In this document: in pieces, positions 5,484 through 12,646 of the stretch
Position numbering within the stretch: the stretch's first letter is position 1
Layout: every line of letters starts with the position of its first letter
Source: JBPCOI01 sp051000395
Lineage (GTDB): Bacteria > Actinomycetota > Actinomycetes > Mycobacteriales > Jatrophihabitantaceae
Reading direction: 5' to 3'
Assembly (NCBI GenBank): GCA_051000395.1
Contig: JBPCOI010000007.1
Coordinates: 1 to 16,191 of the forward strand
Length of the DNA stretch: 16,191 nt
Notes under the pieces: generated by a model
What the model was told of the DNA's origin: nothing
The model's database searches: none
Seen by the model: the letters and a program-made list of their open reading frames with translations, nothing else
Position numbers and translations under genes: made by a program

Positions 5484-7034
5484 ATGGAGACCGTCGTGGG
5501 CACGAGGTCGGTGCCGCGAGGCGTCGCGCTCACGACGGTTCTCGGCGTGTTGTTCCTCACCTTCCTCGACACGACGATCGTCAGCGTCGCGCTCGGCAAC
5601 ATCCAGTACGAGCTCGGCGCCGGCGTCATCTCGCTGCAGTGGGTCGTCAACGCGTACTCGCTCGTCTTCGCCAGCCTGATGCTGATCGCCGGCTCGCTCG
5701 GCGACCGGCTCGGCCGTAAGTGGATCATGCTGGCCGGAATCGTGATCTTCTGTGGTGGATCGGTGATGTGCGCGCTGGCGCCAGGCGTCGGCTGGCTCAT
5801 CGGCGGACGCGCCGTGATGGGCATCGGCGCCGCAGCCTCCGAGCCGGGCACGTTGTCGATCATCCGGCAGATGTATCCCGAGCGGGAGACCCGCGCGCGG
5901 GCGCTCGGCGCGTGGGCGGCGGTCTCGGGCCTGTCGCTGGCCCTCGGCCCGGTGATCGGCGGCCTGCTCGTCGCGGCCGGCAGCTGGCGCGACGTGTTCT
6001 GGTTCAACCTGGCGCTCGGTGCGGTGTTGCTGCTCGTAGCCGCCGTGTTCGTGCCCAACAGCGCGGATCCGCAGCCGGGACGGTTGGACTTCGCCGGCTT
6101 CCTCGTCGGCGCCGTGATGCTGGGCAGCGTGATCTACGCCGGCATCTCCGGCGAGCAGTACGGCTACGGCACGCCGTGGATCATCGCGCTGTTCGCCGTC
6201 AGCGGCGCGGGCCTGATGCTGTTCGTACGCGTCGAGCGCCGCGCGCGCAGCCCGATGCTCGACCTGAGCTATCTCAAGCGCCCCGCCGTCAGCGGGGCGC
6301 TGTTCGTGGCGTTCGCGGTGTACTTCGGCATCTTCTCGATTTTCTTCTTCACGGCGCTGTACCTCGATCTGGTGGTGGGTTACTCGGGCGTGCAGATGGC
6401 GGAGCTCTTCGCGCCGATGGCGGCGGCGATCGTGGGTGGCGCGGTCGGCTCGGGCTTCTGGGTGGGCTACGTGGGCCCGCGCGGCCCGATGCTGACCGGT
6501 TGCGTGCTCAGCGCCGGAGGCATCATCGCCACCCGCCACCTCCTCGGCCAGCACCCCGCGTTCGCAGCGCTGGCGGTGATGCTCGCAGTGGCGGGATTCG
6601 GCTTCGGCATCGCGGTGGTGCCGCTGACCGCGGCGGTACTGGGGCACGTCCCTGCAGTGCATTCCGGAATGGCCGCATCGGCGACCAACACCGCCCGTCA
6701 GCTCGGCTCGGTGGTCGGGGTGGCGGCCCTGGGCGCGCTAGTGAACGCCCACATCACCAGCGACTTCGGCGCGAGCATGGCCAGGCGCGGCGTCCCCACC
6801 TCGCTCAAGGACGCCATCATCAACCTGCTCGAAACAGGCGGCAGCGGCGCGGCGGGCATCAACATCGCGCACCCGCCGCCGGACATCAAGGCGCTCGTCG
6901 ACGCGGCCACGGCAGCGTTTCGAAACGGGCTGCACGCCGCGCTACTGGTGTCGGCGGTGCTGATCCTGGCCTCGGCGCTCGTGATGGCACTGGTGCCGCG
7001 CGAGAGCCTGGCGCCGGACACCGAATTCGACTGA
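5484..7034 (+). CDS. MFS drug exporter, DHA2 family (14 TM segments)
   Basis: The 516-aa product begins with the DHA2-type segment FLDTTIVSVAL in TM1, followed by the MFS motif A GSLGDRLGRKW after TM2 and the antiporter motif C region GLSLALGPVIGGLL in TM5. The hydrophobicity pattern suggests about 14 helices, with a long loop rich in polar residues (about 420-480) before the last helix, typical of EmrB/QacA-like proton-drug antiporters. It probably expels cationic or amphiphilic drugs across the cytoplasmic membrane; the substrate cannot be deduced. The ATG at 5484 has little Shine-Dalgarno support; GTG at 5496, with GGAG 6 nt before it, is an equally good start. Its position beside whiB7, a regulator of efflux genes, makes a resistance role plausible but not proven. 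It ends 2 nt from the uvrD2 stop. Confidence 0.88.
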   Translation: METVVGTRSVPRGVALTTVLGVLFLTFLDTTIVSVALGNIQYELGAGVISLQWVVNAYSLVFASLMLIAGSLGDRLGRKWIMLAGIVIFCGGSVMCALAPGVGWLIGGRAVMGIGAAASEPGTLSIIRQMYPERETRARALGAWAAVSGLSLALGPVIGGLLVAAGSWRDVFWFNLALGAVLLLVAAVFVPNSADPQPGRLDFAGFLVGAVMLGSVIYAGISGEQYGYGTPWIIALFAVSGAGLMLFVRVERRARSPMLDLSYLKRPAVSGALFVAFAVYFGIFSIFFFTALYLDLVVGYSGVQMAELFAPMAAAIVGGAVGSGFWVGYVGPRGPMLTGCVLSAGGIIATRHLLGQHPAFAALAVMLAVAGFGFGIAVVPLTAAVLGHVPAVHSGMAASATNTARQLGSVVGVAALGALVNAHITSDFGASMARRGVPTSLKDAIINLLETGGSGAAGINIAHPPPDIKALVDAATAAFRNGLHAALLVSAVLILASALVMALVPRESLAPDTEFD

Positions 7035-7036
7035 GC

Positions 7037-9043
7037 TCAGCCCAGCTGAACGGGCGGCACGCCGGCCGGCTCGGCACCGGCCAGCACGGCGAGCAACGCG
7101 TCGGCGTAGCGCTCGAGCTTCATCGGCCCGACGCCCGAGATCCGCGCGAGCGCGACGGTGGATCCGGGACGGGCGTCGGCGATCGCGACCAGCGTGGCGT
7201 CGCTGAACACCACGTACGGCGGTACCTTCTGCGCCTCGGCCTGGGCCTTGCGCCAGGCCCGCAGCCGTCCGAACAGCTCGGCGTCGGCCGCCTCGGGAAC
7301 CGGACCCTTCTTCCGCACGGGTTTCGGCAGCCCTTCGCGCGCGACGTAGGGACGCAGCCCGTCGAGGAAGCGGCTCGGACGGCGCCCACGCCGCTGGCCG
7401 GGGCTGCGTGCGAGCGCCCACGACAGCGCCAACCGCTCGCGGGCGCGGGTGATGCCGACATAGAGCAGCCGGCGTTCCTCGGCGATCTGAGCCTCGGTGG
7501 ACGCGTGCTGGATGGGCAACATCGTGTCGGTGAGGCCGACGAGGAAGACCGCGTCCCACTCCAGGCCCTTGGCCGAGTGCAGCGAGGCGAGGGTGATGCC
7601 CTGCACGGTCGGGGCGTGCTGGGCGTTGGCACGCGCGTCGAGCTCGGCGACCAGCTCGGGCAGCCGCGCATCGGGCAGCGTCGCGCTCAGCTCGTCGGCC
7701 AGGCTCACCAGCGCGGCGAGGGACTCCCAGCGTTCCCGTGCCGTGCCGCCGGGCGGGGGCGCCTCGGGATGCCAGTTCAGGCTGCCCAGCACGGAGCGGA
7801 CCGCGTCGGGCAGCTTCTCGCCGGCCTGATCGGCACGTGCCGCGCCACGCAGCAGCAGCCGGGCCTCGCGGATCTCGGGGCGGTCGAAGAAGCGTTCACC
7901 GCCGCGCAGGACGTAGGGCAGCCCGGCTGAGGCGAGGGCCTGCTCGTACACCTCGGACTGCGCGTTGATGCGGAACAGCACTGCGATCTCGGCGGCGGGA
8001 GTGCCGTCGTCAACGAGGCGGCGGCACTGCGCAGCGACTGCCTCGGCTTCGGCGGGTTCGTCGTCGTACTCGGCGAACGCCGGCGCGGGACCGTCGGCCC
8101 GCTGCCCGACCAGGGCGCTCGCCGCGCCGCCGTCGTGACCGCGCACCAGCCGGTTGGCGAGTTCGACTACCTGCGGGGTGGAGCGGTAGTCGCGGTGCAG
8201 GCGCACGAGCACGGCCGCGGGGAAGCGGCGCCGGAAGCCGAGCAGGTGCGCCGGTGTGGCGCCCGCGAAGGAGTAGATCGTCTGGTTGGCGTCACCGACC
8301 ACGCACAGGTCGTCGCGTTCGCCCACCCATGCGTCGAGCAGCCGTTGCTGCAGCGGTGAAACGTCCTGGTACTCGTCGACGACGAAGTGGCGGTAGCGCG
8401 AACGGATCTGCTCGGCTACGTCGGCAAACTCCTCGACGGCACCGGCCGTGATCATCAGCAGGTCGGCGAAGTCGAGCACGCCGGCGCGCCGCTTAGTCTG
8501 CTCATACTCGGCGTACACCCGGGCGACGGTCGGCGGGGGGCTGGACGTCTCGCGACCTGCCGCGTGCGCCAGCTCGGGATAGCTCTGCGGGGTGGCGAGG
8601 ACGGACTTGGCCCAGTCGATCTCGGCGGCGAGGTCGCGCAGCTCGGCGCGGTCGGTGCTCAGGCGCAGCCTCGCGGCGGCATTGCCGACCAGGCGCAGCG
8701 GCTTGTCGACAAGCTCGGGCATCGCGCCGCCGAGCACGCGAGGCGCGAAGTACTGCAGCTGTCGCAGCGCTGCGGCGTGAAACGTGCGCGCCTGCACGCC
8801 CTGCGCGCCGAGATCCCGCAGCCGGGTGCGCAGCTCGCCGGCCGCCCGCGCGGTGAACGTGACCGCGAGCAGCTGCCCGGGTGGGACGGCACCGGAGCGG
8901 ACCGCGTAGGCGATGCGGTGGGTGATCGCGCGCGTCTTTCCCGTGCCCGCGCCCGCGAGGATGCAGACGGGCCCGCGGACCGCCTCGGCCGCCGCCCGCT
9001 GCTCGGGGTCCAGGCCGGTCAGCACGGTCTCGGCGTCGCTCAC
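7037..9043 (-). CDS. uvrD2: UvrD2-type superfamily 1 DNA helicase with HRDC domain, lacking the tetracysteine module
   Basis: The 668-aa protein has all SF1A helicase motifs: a Q-motif glutamine (Q15), Walker A AGAGTGKT (30-37), motif II VVDEYQD (221-227), motif III VVGDANQTIYSFAGA (248-262), motif V region SLHSAKGLEWDAVFL and motif VI ERRLLYVGITRARERL. The last 70 or so residues (PPYVVFSDATLVAIADARPG, ISGVGPMKLERYADALLAVL) form an HRDC domain, which marks UvrD2 rather than PcrA/UvrD1. Mycobacterial UvrD2 has a CxxC-CxxC zinc module between motor and HRDC. Here that stretch (after RRPSRFLDGLRPYV) has no cysteine, and only three cysteines occur in the whole protein (C27, C247, one near 340). 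The GTG at 9043 has GAGGA upstream and an 8-nt spacer; the open frame up to 9124 lacks such support. Confidence 0.92.
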   Translation of the reverse strand: MSDAETVLTGLDPEQRAAAEAVRGPVCILAGAGTGKTRAITHRIAYAVRSGAVPPGQLLAVTFTARAAGELRTRLRDLGAQGVQARTFHAAALRQLQYFAPRVLGGAMPELVDKPLRLVGNAAARLRLSTDRAELRDLAAEIDWAKSVLATPQSYPELAHAAGRETSSPPPTVARVYAEYEQTKRRAGVLDFADLLMITAGAVEEFADVAEQIRSRYRHFVVDEYQDVSPLQQRLLDAWVGERDDLCVVGDANQTIYSFAGATPAHLLGFRRRFPAAVLVRLHRDYRSTPQVVELANRLVRGHDGGAASALVGQRADGPAPAFAEYDDEPAEAEAVAAQCRRLVDDGTPAAEIAVLFRINAQSEVYEQALASAGLPYVLRGGERFFDRPEIREARLLLRGAARADQAGEKLPDAVRSVLGSLNWHPEAPPPGGTARERWESLAALVSLADELSATLPDARLPELVAELDARANAQHAPTVQGITLASLHSAKGLEWDAVFLVGLTDTMLPIQHASTEAQIAEERRLLYVGITRARERLALSWALARSPGQRRGRRPSRFLDGLRPYVAREGLPKPVRKKGPVPEAADAELFGRLRAWRKAQAEAQKVPPYVVFSDATLVAIADARPGSTVALARISGVGPMKLERYADALLAVLAGAEPAGVPPVQLG

Positions 9044-9091
9044 ACCCCCGATCCTCGCAAGCGGCGGTGACAGTTCGGCGGGCGGTCCGGC

Positions 9092-9107
9092 CGGGCGTTC
9101 GCGCCCG
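9092..9107. other. Small inverted repeat with TTCG loop upstream of uvrD2
   Basis: CGGGCG-TTCG-CGCCCG forms a perfect 6-bp stem with a 4-nt loop in the divergent region between uvrD2 and mycoredoxin, about 50 bp upstream of the uvrD2 start. It could lie in the uvrD2 leader or be fortuitous. Confidence 0.25.
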
Positions 9108-9160
9108 AGCCTGCCGAGCCGCAACCCTTGCCGTACCCCGCGCCGTGGACGGCGACGTCA

Positions 9161-9200
9161 GGCCGTGCGTGGCGGCGTCTGGCCGTGCGTGGCCGCGTCG
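9161..9200. repeat. Imperfect 20-bp tandem duplication
   Basis: Two adjacent 20-bp units (9161-9180 and 9181-9200) share their first 13 bases (GGCCGTGCGTGGC) and differ at only two positions. It lies in non-coding DNA between uvrD2 and mycoredoxin, upstream of the mycoredoxin promoter. Probably a replication-slippage product. Confidence 0.55.
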
Positions 9201-9235
9201 CGCGTCGCGTCGTCTTCGCGGCAGGGCGCATCGGC

Positions 9236-9261
9236 GGAATGGCGGCTCGTGACGAGGCGTT
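9236..9261 (+). promoter_or_regulatory. SigR/SigH-type (thiol-oxidative stress) promoter of mycoredoxin
   Basis: GGAAT (9236-9240), an 18-nt spacer and GTT (9259-9261) exactly fit the GGAAT-N18-GTT consensus of actinobacterial SigR/SigH ECF sigma factors. The predicted start near 9268 leaves a leader of about 35 nt with a good ribosome-binding site. Mycoredoxin genes are known members of such thiol-stress regulons, so sequence and context agree. Confidence 0.65.
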
Positions 9262-9302
9262 CTTCGGCAATGCAACCGCGCCGTTCGGAAGGTGACCAGC
9301 CG

Positions 9303-9536
9303 ATGCTGACGATGTACACGACGAGTTGGTGCAGCTACTGCGCCCGGTTGAAGGCGAGCCTGCGTGGTGAGGGCATCGACTACACCGAGGTGGACATCGA
9401 CGCCGACGACGCGTCCGCGCAGTACGTGGCCGACGTCAACGGCGGCAACCGAACGGTGCCCACCGTCGTGTTTCCGGACGGAACCGCGCTGACCAACCCG
9501 AGCCTCGCGCAGGTCAAGGCCCAACTCGCGGCGTGA
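9303..9536 (+). CDS. mrx1: Mycoredoxin (mycothiol-dependent glutaredoxin-like protein)
   Basis: The 77-aa protein is a small glutaredoxin-fold oxidoreductase with active site C10-S-Y-C13, NGGNRTVPTVVF containing the cis-proline, and a typical TNPS segment near the C-terminus. These match mycoredoxin-1, which uses mycothiol to reduce S-mycothiolated proteins in the cytosol. Mycobacterial Mrx1 has CGYC; here the second position is Ser. The ATG at 9303 follows GGAAGGTGA with a 7-nt spacer; a second ATG three codons later is too far from this site. It is divergent from uvrD2, the usual actinobacterial arrangement, and has a SigR/SigH-like promoter. Confidence 0.9.
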   Translation: MLTMYTTSWCSYCARLKASLRGEGIDYTEVDIDADDASAQYVADVNGGNRTVPTVVFPDGTALTNPSLAQVKAQLAA

Positions 9537-9588
9537 GCTACGCGGCTCTCTATCGGTGGTGGCCATTCGCGTGTGCTTGCATCACCGT

Positions 9589-10359
9589 ATGGTGGCTGCG
9601 CGCGTGAGTTCGGCGGGCGACTTCGACTACGAGGCGCACGGCGGCGGATACACGCGGCACCGGCAGCCTGACCCGCGAATCGCGACCCTGGTGCACTCGG
9701 CACTCGGTTGCGCAGCGACCGTGCTGAACGTCGGGGCGGGAGCCGGCTCCTACGAACCCGAGGACCGCTACGTAGCGGCCGTCGAGCCGTCGGCATCGAT
9801 GCGAGCGCAACGGCCAGCGCACCGGCCTCCCGCGATCGACGCAACCGCTGAGCGTTTGCCCTTCGACGACGACAGCTTCGACGCAGCGATGGCCATGATC
9901 ACGATCCATCAGTGGACTGACCTCGGGGCAGGCCTGGCGGAGTTGCGCCGGGTCAGTCGCGGCCCGGTGGTCGTCCTGACCTTCGACGGCATGGCGCTCC
10001 TGGACTTCTGGCTCGCCGAATACGTGCCGCAGGTCATCGCCACCGAGCGGCGACGCTTCCCTCCGGTCGATCAGGTCGCGAGCCTGTTGGGCGGGGCCAC
10101 CGAAATCGTCGACGTGCCAATCCCCCTCGACTGCGTCGACGGGTTCGGCGAGGCCTACTACGGGCGCCCCGAGGCCTTCCTCGACGCCGACGTCCGCGCC
10201 GCCCAGTCGGGATGGGTGCTCAGTGACCAGCGCGCGGTCGACCGCGGTCTCGCGCGGCTGCGCGACGATCTTCAATCCGGTGCGTGGGATGCCCGGCACG
10301 GGCACCTGCGAACCCAGCCTGAACGCGTCGGAGCGGTCCGGCTGATCGTCGCCAGCTAG
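9589..10359 (+). CDS. Class I SAM-dependent methyltransferase
   Basis: The 256-aa protein has a Rossmann-type methyltransferase core near the N-terminus: motif I VLNVGAGAGSYE, the acidic motif AVEPSASM, then DATAERLPFDDDSFDAAMAM, the post-motif pattern of the methyltransferase type 11 family. The C-terminal half (from about 120) is less typical and may bind the substrate, which is unknown. The ATG at 9589 is chosen; GTG at 9604 is an alternative, and the upstream GTG at 9556 lacks support. A TATGGT hexamer (9588-9593) could be a -10 box for the shorter form. The gene follows mycoredoxin by 52 nt on the same strand and converges with nudC. It is not a usual neighbour in mycobacteria. Confidence 0.8.
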   Translation: MVAARVSSAGDFDYEAHGGGYTRHRQPDPRIATLVHSALGCAATVLNVGAGAGSYEPEDRYVAAVEPSASMRAQRPAHRPPAIDATAERLPFDDDSFDAAMAMITIHQWTDLGAGLAELRRVSRGPVVVLTFDGMALLDFWLAEYVPQVIATERRRFPPVDQVASLLGGATEIVDVPIPLDCVDGFGEAYYGRPEAFLDADVRAAQSGWVLSDQRAVDRGLARLRDDLQSGAWDARHGHLRTQPERVGAVRLIVAS

Positions 10360-10385
10360 CGCCCCCGTAGCAGTCAGCGTGCGGT

Positions 10386-10408
10386 GGGGATCCGCGGAAC
10401 CGATCCTC
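10386..10408. terminator. Weak stem between the methyltransferase gene and nudC
   Basis: GGGGATC (10386-10392) and GATCCTC (10402-10408) could form a 7-bp stem including one G-T pair, with a 9-nt loop, in the 62-bp gap between two converging genes. There is no T tract. It is the only terminator candidate there. Confidence 0.25.
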
Positions 10409-10421
10409 GGGTCTGTCCAGG

Positions 10422-11333
10422 TCAGGGCAGGTCGCCGGCCAGCCAGCGATCGATGAGGTAGCGGGAGATCGACAGGTGCGGTGAGATCCCGCGCAGGCGC
10501 GCCCCCGGGTGGGGATCGGCCCCGGCGTCCGTCCAGGCTGCGGCCTGCGCCACCTGCGCACGCGTGAACCACCCCGCCTCCGCGATCTCGGCGGGGTCCC
10601 GGTGGATGCCGGGATCGCCGTCCAGGATCGCGCTGAAGCCGATCATCAGCGAGGACGGGAACGGCCACGGCTGGCTGGCGACGTAGCGGACGTCGGTGAC
10701 CCGGACGCCGACCTCCTCGAACACCTCACGCACCACTGCCGCCTCGAGGGACTCGCCGGGTTCGACGAAACCCGCCAGCGTGGAGTACCGGCCCGGCCCC
10801 CAGTCCGAGCCGCGTCCGAGCAGCGCACGCTCGGCACCGTCGTGGACAAGCATGATCACCGCCGGGTCGGTGCGGGGGAAGTGCTCGCTGGCGTCGGCCG
10901 GGCAACGGCGGGTCCAGCCGGCCTGCGCCTCGACGGTCGGGGTGCCGCACAGCGAGCAGCGCGGGTGCCGCTGATGCCACTGCTCGAGGGCGATCGCGGT
11001 CGCGAACAGCCCGCCGTGCAGGTCGTCGATCGCCGGAGCGAGCTCGCGAAGCGTCGCCCAGCCCTGCCCACCCCCCTCGACCGTTGCCGCGAAGTAGGGC
11101 ACGTCCTCGACCAGGCCGAGGAAGCGCCGCGGCGCGTCGTCGGGCACCGCCGCCGGGTCGCGGAAGGCCAGCTGCGGCAGCCCGTCGGGCGATAGGAGCA
11201 CCGGCGTTGCGGACTTCGGCGTGATCGCGAGCACGCGGGCCTGCAGCCACGCCTCGGTCAGCCGAGCCGGCTCAGTGCGCATCGGTGCCGCCCGGTCGAA
11301 CGGTGCTGCGGCCAGCGGCGGTGCGCCGGTCAC
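10422..11333 (-). CDS. nudC: NAD(H) diphosphatase / NAD-cap RNA hydrolase
   Basis: The 303-aa protein has an N-terminal NudC domain, a central zinc ribbon (CSLC about 126-129, then RRC) and a C-terminal Nudix domain. The Nudix box is GFVEPGESLEAAVVREVFEEVGV-like with all the glycine and glutamate positions kept, and the diagnostic SQPWPFPSSLM follows, which separates NudC from other Nudix enzymes. NudC cleaves NAD(H) to NMN(H) and AMP and removes NAD caps from RNA. The ribbon has only three cysteines; where a fourth would be expected the sequence reads CPADASEH, so Asp or His may be the fourth ligand. The GTG at 11333 overlaps the stop of the upstream M16 gene (GTGA), pointing to coupled translation; ATG at 11282 is a possible internal start. 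Confidence 0.92.
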   Translation of the reverse strand: MTGAPPLAAAPFDRAAPMRTEPARLTEAWLQARVLAITPKSATPVLLSPDGLPQLAFRDPAAVPDDAPRRFLGLVEDVPYFAATVEGGGQGWATLRELAPAIDDLHGGLFATAIALEQWHQRHPRCSLCGTPTVEAQAGWTRRCPADASEHFPRTDPAVIMLVHDGAERALLGRGSDWGPGRYSTLAGFVEPGESLEAAVVREVFEEVGVRVTDVRYVASQPWPFPSSLMIGFSAILDGDPGIHRDPAEIAEAGWFTRAQVAQAAAWTDAGADPHPGARLRGISPHLSISRYLIDRWLAGDLP

Positions 11334-12646
11334 GACTCGATCGGCCCGAGCGCGGCCAGCGGAGTGGAGATTGCCGCGCGGTCACCGACCACGACGGCGG
11401 TCAGGCTCGCCGGCGCGAGGAACTCCGCAGCCGCCGCGCTGACCTGCTCGACCCCCACGGCCGCGAGCCGCCCCGGATGCTCCAGGATCCAGTCCAGGCC
11501 GAGGCCGAAGCCGGCGAGCGCCGCCAGCGTGGAGGCCAGGCCGGCCTGCGTGGCGGTGGACAGGGCGAGCGTGCCGATCGCGTACTGGCGGACGGCGTCG
11601 AGCTCAGCCGAGGTCACCGGCAGCGACGCGATCCGCCCGAGTTCGTAACGGGTTTCCAGGATCGCCGGCGCGGTGACCTCGGTGGCGACCTCGGCATCGA
11701 ACATCAACACCGAGCCGAGCACGTTGTGCTCGATGCGGCTGTGCGGGCCGTAGGTGTACCCCTTGTCCTCGCGGATGTTCTCCGTCCAGCGCGAGGAGAA
11801 GTAGCCGCCGAAGATCAGGTTGGCGAGCTGCAGCGCCGGGTAACGCTCGTCGGCGCGCGGCACCGCGGCGCCGCCCATCCGCAGCGTGGACTGCACCGAG
11901 CCGGGGCGGTCCACGACCAGCAGCGGGCCACCGTGCGGCGTGGGCAGCGGGGGAATCCGGGAGGCCGGGCGCCGTCGCGTCCACCCGCCGAGCGCGGTTT
12001 GCACCTGGTCGAGGACGCGGGCCGGTGACACGTCGCCCACGACGACCAGCACGGCATCGTGCGGGCGGACGAACTCCGCGTGCAAGCGCCGTAACTGCGC
12101 CGCCGTGCTCGCCGCCACCGCGCCGGCCTGCGGCAGGTCCACCGCGTACGGGTGTTGCCCCCACATCCGGTGCGCGAGCGCTTCACCGGCCATCACCCCG
12201 GGGCGCGAGCGGGCGATCGTCAGCTTCTCGACGAGCCGCTCCCGCTCCGTCGCCACCTCGCCGGCCGGGTAGGTGGCGTCCTCGAGCACGGTTGCGATCA
12301 GCCGCAGCAGCGGCACGAGATTGTTCGCGAGCGCGTTGCCGCCGAGCATCAACCGGTCGGCGTCCACCCCGACGGACACGTCGGCGCCGATCTGCTGCAA
12401 CGCCGCCGCCAGCGCGGAGCGGTCCAGTCCGCCCGCTCCGGTGAGCATCGACTCCGACAGCAACGCGGCCCGCGCCGGATGCCCGGAGCGCGCGGACTGG
12501 AACGGGATCCGCAGCCGCAGCTCGACGAGCGGCACGCCGGGCTTGCGGACGGCGACCACCCGCAGCCCGGTGTCGATCACCCGCTCCGCGACGCTGAGCT
12601 TCCTCGCCTTGTGCGGCCGAGTCAGCGCGGGAACCTCGCTGCTCAC
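11330..12646 (-). CDS. M16-family peptidase-like protein, non-catalytic subunit
   Basis: The 438-aa protein has the two-lobed M16 (pitrilysin/processing peptidase) architecture but no HxxEH zinc site: the corresponding helix reads ARAALLSESML. It keeps the C-lobe signature GGYFSSRWTENIREDKGYTYG, whose Arg and Tyr contact substrate in heterodimeric M16 enzymes. The neighbouring upstream gene supplies the zinc site, so the two probably assemble as an alpha-beta heterodimer like bacterial M16B pairs and mitochondrial processing peptidase. No signal peptide is seen, which suggests a cytoplasmic enzyme. The GTG at 12646 overlaps the upstream stop (GTGA), and its own stop overlaps the nudC start, so the three genes form a tightly coupled unit. 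Substrates are unknown. Confidence 0.88.
   Translation of the reverse strand: MSSEVPALTRPHKARKLSVAERVIDTGLRVVAVRKPGVPLVELRLRIPFQSARSGHPARAALLSESMLTGAGGLDRSALAAALQQIGADVSVGVDADRLMLGGNALANNLVPLLRLIATVLEDATYPAGEVATERERLVEKLTIARSRPGVMAGEALAHRMWGQHPYAVDLPQAGAVAASTAAQLRRLHAEFVRPHDAVLVVVGDVSPARVLDQVQTALGGWTRRRPASRIPPLPTPHGGPLLVVDRPGSVQSTLRMGGAAVPRADERYPALQLANLIFGGYFSSRWTENIREDKGYTYGPHSRIEHNVLGSVLMFDAEVATEVTAPAILETRYELGRIASLPVTSAELDAVRQYAIGTLALSTATQAGLASTLAALAGFGLGLDWILEHPGRLAAVGVEQVSAAAAEFLAPASLTAVVVGDRAAISTPLAALGPIES

Noticed and set aside
4365..6662. Long - strand open frame (765 codons) across the lipoprotein and exporter genes
   Set aside because: It is antisense to two well-supported genes and has a His/Arg/Ala-rich composition typical of GC-rich shadow frames, with no domain.
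5720..7930. Long + strand open frame (736 codons) across the exporter and the uvrD2 3' end
   Set aside because: Arg/Ala/Gly-rich shadow in another frame of the exporter and antisense to uvrD2; no motif and no ribosome-binding site.
9044..9302. Possible N-terminal extension of mycoredoxin or extra small gene in the uvrD2-mrx1 gap
   Set aside because: The in-frame extension is Arg-rich and featureless, while the ATG at 9303 has a strong Shine-Dalgarno sequence and matches mycoredoxin length.
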